Positions 24,142-30,971 of a DNA stretch of 64,000 nt are shown here, piece by piece. Source of the DNA: a bacterium YEK0313 (GTDB taxonomy: Bacteria; Pseudomonadota; Alphaproteobacteria; Rhizobiales; Phreatobacteraceae); the NCBI GenBank assembly GCA_000751295.2, contig CCMO02000001.1, positions 5,533,623-5,597,622 of the forward strand, given 5' to 3'. The notes below the pieces were generated by a model that was given only the letters and a program-made list of their open reading frames with translations, was not told the DNA's origin and ran no database searches. Made by a program: the position numbers and the translations under genes. Each line of letters starts with the position of its first letter. The stretch's first letter is position 1.

Positions 24142-25263
24142 ATGAGCGGCAAGCGACCCGTCGTCGTCTACGGCGTCTCCGGCTATACCGGGCGCCTCGT
24201 CTGCGAATATCTGCGCGAATACAACATCCCCTTCATTGCCGCGGGCCGCGACAAGGCCAAGGTGCAGGCCGTGGTCGACAAGATCCCCGGCATCGAGACC
24301 GCCGACTGCGAGGTGGTCGGCGTCGAGCACACGGTCGCGGCGCTCACCGAACTGTTCCGGGGCGCGCGATATGTCTCCAACATGGTCGGCCCCTTCATCA
24401 AATACGGCTCCGAAGTGGTCGAGGCCTGCCTTGCCGCCGGCTGCCACTATTCCGATACGACCGGCGAACAGGACTGGGTGCTGCTGGCAAAGGAGAAATG
24501 GGGCGCGAAATTCGCCGAGAAGAACCTGCTGCTCGCGCCCAACATCGCGCAGATGTACACGACCGGCGAGATCGCCGCGAACATCGCGCTCGAGACGCCC
24601 GGCCTCGACACGCTCGACATCCTGGTGTTCTGGAAGGGTTTTCCGACCTACGCCTCGACCCAGACCATCTTCACCATCCTCAAGGCGAAGTGGTTCCACA
24701 TGGTGCAGAACAAGTTCGTCGAATGGGACGTGACGGCGCGGGCCGACGTCGTTGTGCCCGGCCAGCACGAAACCGCGATCGCCGTCCCCTGGGGCGGCAC
24801 GGCCCATCCGGTCTGGTTCAAGGATGACCCGCGCGTCGCCAATGTGCGGGCGCTCGGCGGCGTCCTGGCCCGCGAGGTGATGGAGGGCGTCGTGCAGACG
24901 ACCCAGATGGTGAAGGAGACCATCCGGCCGCTGCCGCTCGACCAGCAGGAGATCGAGCTCGGCAAGATCGCCGCTTCGCTGCAGGCGGCCATGCCCCCGC
25001 GCGAGAACCCGCGTATCAACACTTCGATCGATTCCGTCTACGCCTCCGGCCCTCTCGGCCGCAGCCATGTCGTCATCCACGGCAACTGCAACTACAAGCA
25101 GACCGGCCTGCTGCAGGCCTATGCCGGCTATTCCCTGCTGCAGCAGGCGCCGAAACGGGTCGGTTTCGCCTCCGGCTGCCAGGCTTTCGGCTACAAGGAA
25201 CTGCTCGGCCAGTTGCGCGCCTTCGGGCTGGTGATGAACCCGATCGTCACCGTTCACGCCTGA
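24142..25263 (+). CDS. Saccharopine dehydrogenase-like NAD(P)-binding protein
   Basis: 373 residues. The N-terminal Rossmann fold has VVVYGVSGYTGRLVCEYL, the GxSGYTG form seen in trans-acting enoyl reductases and saccharopine dehydrogenase-like proteins. It continues with FIAAGRDKAKVQAVVDKI and the conserved YVSNMVGPFIKYGSEVVEAC, followed by YSDTTGEQDW. The C-terminal half matches no pathway that I recognise; I believe Pfam groups such tails as a domain of unknown function. It is probably a reductase acting with the upstream SDR, substrate unknown. Confidence 0.75.
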   Translation: MSGKRPVVVYGVSGYTGRLVCEYLREYNIPFIAAGRDKAKVQAVVDKIPGIETADCEVVGVEHTVAALTELFRGARYVSNMVGPFIKYGSEVVEACLAAGCHYSDTTGEQDWVLLAKEKWGAKFAEKNLLLAPNIAQMYTTGEIAANIALETPGLDTLDILVFWKGFPTYASTQTIFTILKAKWFHMVQNKFVEWDVTARADVVVPGQHETAIAVPWGGTAHPVWFKDDPRVANVRALGGVLAREVMEGVVQTTQMVKETIRPLPLDQQEIELGKIAASLQAAMPPRENPRINTSIDSVYASGPLGRSHVVIHGNCNYKQTGLLQAYAGYSLLQQAPKRVGFASGCQAFGYKELLGQLRAFGLVMNPIVTVHA

Positions 25264-25427
25264 ACGAGGGCCAGTATCAGGGTCGTGCCGGCGCCCGCGG
25301 CCGTTCCCGGGCGCCGGAGCTTTTGCGCAAGGCCCGGCAAGGCTTGGCAAGCCGAAGCGATTGCGGCGCCGGTGCGCCCGGTTCACGGTGTCCTGCGAGC
25401 ACCCGCCACCATCGACGAGGCCCTGCC

Positions 25428-25850
25428 ATGACGCATCCACGCCTTCTCGCCGGCCTGGCCACCGCCGTCTGCGCGGTCCTGGCCATGCCCGTCGGTCGCG
25501 CCGAACCGGCGTCCCCGGCCGCGTCGCCGACGGTCCGTCTCGCCCAGGCGGGATCCGTCGTCTATTCGGGTCCCGGCCGCTGTCTGCTCGAGATCAACGG
25601 CCGGACATATCTCGAAGGCGCCTGCCAGATCGAGCAGGGCTCCGACACCCTGCGGGCCCTGCCGCCGGACGGCCGGCTGCCGGGCTATTTCGGCTACCTC
25701 GTTTTCGACGACGCGACGCAGGCCGAGGGCTACTGGAATGGCGAGCCCCGGGCGAGCCGCGCCCACAATCGCCTCGGCACGATGCGACGCGACGGCGATT
25801 GCTGGGTCAATGCCGGCGCCCGGATCTGCGCGACGCCGGCACGACGCTAG
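25428..25850 (+). CDS. Secreted protein of unknown function
   Basis: 140 residues. Residues 1-25 form a signal peptide (LLAGLATAVCAVLAMPVGRA). The mature part has a cysteine pair spacing of C..C (GRCLLEINGRTYLEGAC) and another pair near the end (DCWVNAGARICA), suggesting two disulfides in a small periplasmic or secreted domain. It contains the repeated theme of aromatic and glycine residues (GYFGYLVFDD, GYWNGEPRASRAHN). I do not recognise the family. Its TAG stop overlaps the stop of the convergent ABC-F gene in the palindrome CTAG. Confidence 0.7.
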   Translation: MTHPRLLAGLATAVCAVLAMPVGRAEPASPAASPTVRLAQAGSVVYSGPGRCLLEINGRTYLEGACQIEQGSDTLRALPPDGRLPGYFGYLVFDDATQAEGYWNGEPRASRAHNRLGTMRRDGDCWVNAGARICATPARR

Positions 25851-27490
25851 GCTGGGGATATGGCGGGCACAGGGGGCATCGAGCAGCGCTCCTGTCGAGC
25901 CTGCCCCTGCGCCGGCAACACCAGCCGCCGGTCGAGGCCGAGTGCTGCGAGGAAATCCTCGTCGTGGCTCACCACCATCAGCGCGCCCCCGAAACCGGCG
26001 AGCGCCGTTTCGACCGCCACGATGGCGGCGAGGTCGAGATGATTGGTGGGCTCGTCGAGGATCAGGAGGTCGGGCGGCCGGTCGCCGGCCAGGGTCGCGG
26101 CAAGGCCCGCCCGCAGCATTTCGCCGCCGGAAAGATGCCGGACGGGAGCGAGCGCCGCATCGGCCCGGAACTGGAAGCGGGCGAGCGCCGTGCGGCAGGC
26201 ATTGTCGTTGCAGCCGGGATTGAGCCGGCGGAAATTGTCGAGGATCGACGCCGCGGGATCGAGCAGCGCCACCTGCTGGTCGAGCATCACGATATGCCCC
26301 GCGCGCCGGATGGTTCCCTCGACCGGCGCGATCAGCCCGGCCGCAAGCTTCACCAGGGTGGATTTGCCGGCGCCGTTCGGGCCGACGACGGCGAACCGGT
26401 CGGCGCCGGTCATATCGAAGGAAAGCTCGCGGATCACCGGGCGGTCCGGATCGGCGCCTCCCGTCACCCGATCGAAGGACAGGATCACCTTGCCATGGGC
26501 CGCGCCGCCATCGGGGACGGCGAAGGTCAGCGGGGTGACGATCTCGACCCGCCTGCGCGCCTCCGCCAGGGCGCCCTCGGCCTCGGCGCGCTGCCGGTCG
26601 GCCAGCGCCTGGCCGCGCCCTGACGTCTTTTCGGCACGGTCCTGACGCGCGTCGAGCAGCAGCTTGCTGGCGCCCGCCTTGGCGCGCGAGCGCTTGCCCG
26701 CGCCGTCCCTGCGCGCCTGGCGCTCGGCGGCGAGCTGGGCGCGCTCGGCCGTGGCGGCGACCGCCCTTTCCGCGCGTCCGAGCTCGCGCTCGGCGGCGGC
26801 GACGTCCTCGGCCTTGCGCTGGGCATAGAGATCCCAGCCGCCGCCGTGGACGCTCGCTCCGAGGCTGCTCAGTTCGACGATCCGGTGCATCCCGCGCAGC
26901 AGGTCCCGGTCATGGCTGACGACGACGGCGCCGCCGCGCCAATCGGCGAGGAAGCGGCGCAGCACCGCCCGGCCTTCGCGGTCGAGATTGTTGGTCGGCT
27001 CGTCGAGAACCAGGAAGTCGATGGGATCGATCGTCAACCCGGCGAGCGCAAGGCGCGTGCGCTCGCCGCCGCTGAGGCTCGCGAGCGGCCGGTCGAGGGC
27101 CACATGCGCGAGGTCGAGCCGCGCCATCGCCTGGGCGAGACGCGTCTCCAGCGTCCAGTCCGGTTCCTCATCGGACGCATCGGCGAGGCCGGCGACCGCC
27201 CGCGCGAGCTGATCCAGCCGGGTGCGGATGCCGAGGCCGTCGGCGACCGTCTCGTCCGCGCCGACCTGAACGACCTGGCGCAGGACGCCGATCGTGCCCT
27301 GGCGCTGGACCGCACCGGCCGCGGGTGGAAGCTCGCCGCAGATGAGGCGGATGAGGGTCGACTTGCCGACGCCGTTGCGGCCGACGAGACCGGTCAGCTC
27401 GCGGCCGAAGCTGAGGTCGAGATCGCGGAAAAGCTCACGCCCGTCGGGCGTCGCATAGGCAAGGGAGAACAAAGTGATGAAGGCAGGCAT
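25847..27490 (-). CDS. ABC-F family ATPase
   Basis: 547 residues with two ATP-binding cassettes and no membrane segments. First cassette: Walker A GRNGVGKST (36-44), signature LSGGERTRLALA, Walker B DFLVLDEPTNNLD. Second: GPNGAGKST, LSGGEMLRAGLA, DLLILDEPTNHLD. A basic, charged linker rich in Ala, Glu and Arg joins them. ABC-F proteins act on the ribosome, as translation factors or antibiotic-protection proteins, rather than in transport. The short linker and lack of a long C-terminal extension make it closer to a housekeeping or uncharacterised subgroup than to Uup. Confidence 0.9.
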   Translation of the reverse strand: MPAFITLFSLAYATPDGRELFRDLDLSFGRELTGLVGRNGVGKSTLIRLICGELPPAAGAVQRQGTIGVLRQVVQVGADETVADGLGIRTRLDQLARAVAGLADASDEEPDWTLETRLAQAMARLDLAHVALDRPLASLSGGERTRLALAGLTIDPIDFLVLDEPTNNLDREGRAVLRRFLADWRGGAVVVSHDRDLLRGMHRIVELSSLGASVHGGGWDLYAQRKAEDVAAAERELGRAERAVAATAERAQLAAERQARRDGAGKRSRAKAGASKLLLDARQDRAEKTSGRGQALADRQRAEAEGALAEARRRVEIVTPLTFAVPDGGAAHGKVILSFDRVTGGADPDRPVIRELSFDMTGADRFAVVGPNGAGKSTLVKLAAGLIAPVEGTIRRAGHIVMLDQQVALLDPAASILDNFRRLNPGCNDNACRTALARFQFRADAALAPVRHLSGGEMLRAGLAATLAGDRPPDLLILDEPTNHLDLAAIVAVETALAGFGGALMVVSHDEDFLAALGLDRRLVLPAQGQARQERCSMPPVPAISPA

Positions 27491-27796
27491 GGCGGACCAA
27501 GGGAACGAGGGCGTGGCGATGGGATCCTTCGCGCGTCCTCAGTCTCATCGGTCGTCCTCCCGTCATGCCCCGTGAAAGTCCCGGGCAGCCCTGCGGCGCC
27601 GCTGACATAGGCCGACATGCGGGCATGATCAAGGCGGCACGGGGATGAAACCTCGCTCGGTCAGACTGTGGTCCAGCGCACAGTGCAGAGCATCCGGCGG
27701 GATTATTGGCATCGAAGACGGCCGCCAGACTGCTGTCGCCGGACCATCGAGAACAGACGACGCCCGCCGGACCTTGACGTGCGATGGGAGGCATCC
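27491..27796. other. Divergent intergenic region, ABC-F / CHAP-like gene
   Basis: 306 bp between divergent starts. No gene is seen. A small inverted repeat, CTGTG...CACAG, lies near 27665-27685, and GGGAGG precedes the rightward ATG by five bases. Promoters for both genes should lie here, but none stands out. Confidence 0.4.
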
Positions 27797-28750
27797 ATGC
27801 CGCATTTCCGCAAGATCGGCTGGGACCAGGTCGGCTTCGACGCGGACCGGAGCCTTCAGCTCATTCCGGTCGGCCGGCAAGCGACCCTTTACCTCGTCGC
27901 CGGCCCGGGCCTCGACGTCCAGGTCGATGACGACAGCGTGGTCACGCTCAATGCCGGGACCAAGGACGACAGGCAGGCCCATGGCGCCGGCGGCCTCAGC
28001 GCCTGGGAGAAGGACCAGACGATCCGCAAGATCGTGCTGACCGCCTCCAGCAAGCCCGACGCGACGACGACGCTGAGGGCCCTGCTCGACGGGCGGGATT
28101 TCGCCAAGCCGGTCGAGATCCAGACGATCATGAACAGCAATTGGTGCCAGGCCGGCGCCAAGACGGCCGCAGTGACCCCTGCCCTCCTGGCCGAGCTCAA
28201 GCGCATGCCGCTGCGCGACGCGGTCATCCGCATCGCCGAGGACCAGATGAACAGCGCCATCGCCAAGCAGGGCGACGGCTTCGGCGTCTACGACATCGAC
28301 AAGAGCTACAACTGGTGCGGGGCCTTCGCCTACTGGTGCTGGGCCCATGCCGCGGCGGTGCAGGGCGAGTTCAATCCGTTCGGCCCCAGCAACAATGTGC
28401 TGTTCTCGCCGCAGAAGGCGATCCACTGGGCCATGAAGCCGGAATCGGCCGGCCAGCTGCTGCGCTATTCGGGAACGAGCCCGATGGACGGCAAGGGCCA
28501 TCAGGACTATCGCGAGATCGGCTGGAACGGCTGCAGCCTGGAACGCGGCGACGTCGTCCTGCTGCGCAAGGCCCATGCCGGCGACTGGAAACATGTCTGC
28601 CTGGTCGACACGGTCGAGGGCGACGCGCTGACGACCATGGACGGCAACCAGGGCAAGTACAATGCGATCAAACGCACCAAGCGCAGCCTCAGCGCCATGA
28701 CCGCCGACGGCAAGGCGCCGGCGCTCGTCTTCGTGCACGCGATGATCTGA
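27797..28750 (+). CDS. CHAP-like putative amidase/peptidase, candidate T6SS cargo
   Basis: 317 residues with GGGAGG before the ATG and no signal peptide. Residues 1-110 are beta-rich (LYLVAGPGLDVQVDDDSVVT) and look Ig-like. The C-terminal ~170 residues carry the CHAP/NlpC pattern: the cysteine C174 in YNWCGAFAYWCWA, the GDVV turn (ERGDVVLLRKA), histidine H266 in WKHVCLVDTVEG, and an acidic/Asn third position in TTMDGNQG. This fold cleaves peptidoglycan stem peptides or amide bonds. It is convergent with a papain-like gene at the end of the type VI operon. A role as a type VI effector is inference from fold, missing signal peptide and location. No immunity gene is evident beside it. Confidence 0.7.
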   Translation: MPHFRKIGWDQVGFDADRSLQLIPVGRQATLYLVAGPGLDVQVDDDSVVTLNAGTKDDRQAHGAGGLSAWEKDQTIRKIVLTASSKPDATTTLRALLDGRDFAKPVEIQTIMNSNWCQAGAKTAAVTPALLAELKRMPLRDAVIRIAEDQMNSAIAKQGDGFGVYDIDKSYNWCGAFAYWCWAHAAAVQGEFNPFGPSNNVLFSPQKAIHWAMKPESAGQLLRYSGTSPMDGKGHQDYREIGWNGCSLERGDVVLLRKAHAGDWKHVCLVDTVEGDALTTMDGNQGKYNAIKRTKRSLSAMTADGKAPALVFVHAMI

Positions 28751-28869
28751 GGCTCGCGAGGCGGGAGGCGACGGCATTTTCCAGTGAAGTGCGTGCCGGT
28801 TCGCGTAAAGAAACGCGCGAGAACACGGGCCTCGAGGTCTTGGCCGCCGCCATGAGGCGGCGAGGGATT

Positions 28870-29772
28870 CTAGGGACCGGCGATGACCTTGTAGGCCATG
28901 GAGCCTGTCGTCGCTGCCGTCGACTGGATCCCGAGATGCGGATTGGCGGGGTCGAACACCAGCTCGCCCATGAATTCGTTCGTCGCCTTGGGGTACATGC
29001 CGCCGTCATAGTCGAGGGCCGATCCGCCCCACCAGGGATCGAGATAAAGCAAGCGGTTGCCGGAATAGCCGATGATCAGGAGGAAATGAGTTCCGGTATT
29101 GTTGGCGAGCGAGAACCGGTCGTGGACGACCCAGACCCGCACCGCGGTTCCCTTGTCCAGCAGGCTGCGAATCCGCAGGATTGCCTGATTGACGATCTTC
29201 GGATTGAAGGTCAGATCGGCGGTGTCCCCGCCCGTCACCTCGGCGTCGTAATATCTGAAATAGGTCAGCGAGACATCGTCCAGCAGCAGCGTCTTGCGAT
29301 AGTTCTCGACCGTCGTGCCGCAGTTGAGAGTGCCGGACATCTTCTGCGCCAGAATATGGTCGGGGCCGGCTTCGTCGCGCAGCACGCGCGAATAGCGCTG
29401 CAGGCGTCGCGCATCGCCCTTGATCGCGAGCTTGGCGAGCAGGTCCACCGTATAGCCGCGATGATGCTGGGGCACGCCCCAGACCGTCACCTTCAAAGGC
29501 GAGCTGTAGTGCTGGGTGGTGCCGCTGACGAAGGCCCGGATGCGGGCGGATGTTCCTTCGACGGTTCCTTCGAGCTCGAACAAGGTCGAGGCCGCCGGCT
29601 GCTTGGCGCCGAGCGTCGTGCAGGTCACGCCCGAGGCGTCCGTCTCGACATCGACGTCGAGGCGATTGCCTTGCAGGTCTCCACCCCATTGCAGCAACCG
29701 GACCTTGCGCCCTTTCGGCAGGTCGAAGGAGGAGATATCTGCTCCATCTTCTGCGATTTTGAAGTTTGCCAT
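28870..29772 (-). CDS. Papain/C39-like putative cysteine peptidase, candidate T6SS cargo
   Basis: 300 residues without signal peptide or membrane segment. The first ~105 residues are beta-rich and end in PLKVTVWGVPQHHRGYTVD. The rest has a cysteine-peptidase-like triad: C151 in GTLNCGTTVENYRKTLLL, H229 in NTGTHFLLIIGYSG and D245 in LLYLDPWWGG. The order Cys-His-Asp and the THFLLIIGY / LDPW pair match the C39/papain group. It is the last gene of the leftward type VI operon, 39 bp after the OmpA-like fusion. Type VI cargo or a processing enzyme are both possible. Substrate and activity are not determinable from sequence. Confidence 0.6.
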   Translation of the reverse strand: MANFKIAEDGADISSFDLPKGRKVRLLQWGGDLQGNRLDVDVETDASGVTCTTLGAKQPAASTLFELEGTVEGTSARIRAFVSGTTQHYSSPLKVTVWGVPQHHRGYTVDLLAKLAIKGDARRLQRYSRVLRDEAGPDHILAQKMSGTLNCGTTVENYRKTLLLDDVSLTYFRYYDAEVTGGDTADLTFNPKIVNQAILRIRSLLDKGTAVRVWVVHDRFSLANNTGTHFLLIIGYSGNRLLYLDPWWGGSALDYDGGMYPKATNEFMGELVFDPANPHLGIQSTAATTGSMAYKVIAGP

Positions 29773-29811
29773 TGCAAATGCCTCATCAATCGGGAGCGGA
29801 TGCGGTCTCGT

Positions 29812-30861
29812 TCAGGGGATGGCCTGGGGGGCGTCCACCATCTTGATGCTGCCTTCCTCCGGCGATGGCCCGATGCTGAGGCTTGCCTGGGGAACGACGT
29901 TCATCAGATTGAAGCCGCCACCGACTTCCACCACCGATGGTCTCGTTCGCGTGGCACCGAGGGCATTGAACGACAAGGCGAACTTTCCACCGGTGTCCAG
30001 CACGAAGGCCGCGCCCGGATTCTGCGCAACAAAGATGCCGCCATTGAACTGTTCGAGCGTGACGCCGTTGGTCGTGCGGAATTCGACCTCGTCGCCCTCC
30101 GTCACAGCCTGCGACTGAACCGGCGTCGGTGGGCCCAATTGGCCATTCGGCAGCTGAATTCCGCGCGCGTGGATGTGGAAACGCGCCTTTCGCTTCCTGT
30201 CGAGGTCGGTCAGTTCAACGACCAGGAACATGTTGACCGGCGAGATCTCGATTTCGGGCAGCGAGATGCTGGTCACGTTTCCGGCCTTGATCCTGATGCG
30301 CCAATGCGTGCCGGGCTCGGGCGGCTTCGGGGGCGGTGGAGGCTCGGGCGGCGTGGGCTTCGGCTGTGGTTGATTCGAGATTTTCAGAAAGATTTCGACA
30401 CGCCGGTTCCGCCGCCTCTGATCCTCCGTTTGCGCCGGCCGAAACTTGTTGAACCGGCTGCCGAAGCCGCGCGCCGAAGTGTTCGCGCGGATGCCGGTCA
30501 TGAAGGGCTTGCCGCCCTCCTCTTCAATCATCTGAAGCAGCAGGTCCTTCGCGCTGTCGGCACGGTCCGCGCTGACATCGTCTTCGAATCGTTGGCGATC
30601 CATGCCAGGCGGCGGTCGCAAGGTAACGTCCGCATGACCGTGAACCTCGAAGCCGATGATCTTGCTCGGCGTCGCATGGCTTGCAGCGATGCGCCTGGCG
30701 AGTGCCCGCAGCTTGGTGCGGACTTGCGGATCGTTGATCGTGTCGATGGTCGATGCGAACTCTGGAAATCCGTCGATCGTCTCGTCGGGGACGTCACCGG
30801 GCTTGGCCTTTATCGAGGCCAGCAATATCGAGTTCCTGAGGGACAGAAGGCGCAGATCCAT
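29812..30861 (-). CDS. OmpA-like domain, proline linker and unknown C-terminal domain
   Basis: 349 residues, cytoplasmic by appearance (no signal peptide). Residues 45-162 resemble the OmpA peptidoglycan-binding fold: FEVHGHADVT, an arginine helix (DRADSAKDLLLQM) and the closing GFGSRFNKFRPAQ...RRRNRRVEIFL. A proline-rich linker (166-184, PTPPEPPPPPKPPEPG) leads to a 160-residue beta-rich domain that I do not recognise (FRTTNGVTLEQFNGGIFVAQ). It lies 110 bp downstream of clpV on the same strand. An OmpA fold without an export signal suggests delivery by the type VI machine or an adaptor role; both are inference. Confidence 0.6.
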   Translation of the reverse strand: MDLRLLSLRNSILLASIKAKPGDVPDETIDGFPEFASTIDTINDPQVRTKLRALARRIAASHATPSKIIGFEVHGHADVTLRPPPGMDRQRFEDDVSADRADSAKDLLLQMIEEEGGKPFMTGIRANTSARGFGSRFNKFRPAQTEDQRRRNRRVEIFLKISNQPQPKPTPPEPPPPPKPPEPGTHWRIRIKAGNVTSISLPEIEISPVNMFLVVELTDLDRKRKARFHIHARGIQLPNGQLGPPTPVQSQAVTEGDEVEFRTTNGVTLEQFNGGIFVAQNPGAAFVLDTGGKFALSFNALGATRTRPSVVEVGGGFNLMNVVPQASLSIGPSPEEGSIKMVDAPQAIP

Positions 30862-30971
30862 ACGAAACCTCCCGCGACGTTCATCGGGGCAGCGCGGCGA
30901 GCGCGAACCGTCCGAGCTGATCCATGGCGCGATACGATGTGCCTGTTGCTCGAATGCCGTTCGCCGCGCCG

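Noticed and set aside
28825..28866. Bidirectional terminator between the convergent CHAP-like and papain-like genes
   Set aside because: The stem GCCGCC/GGCGGC is short and there is no T-run on either side.
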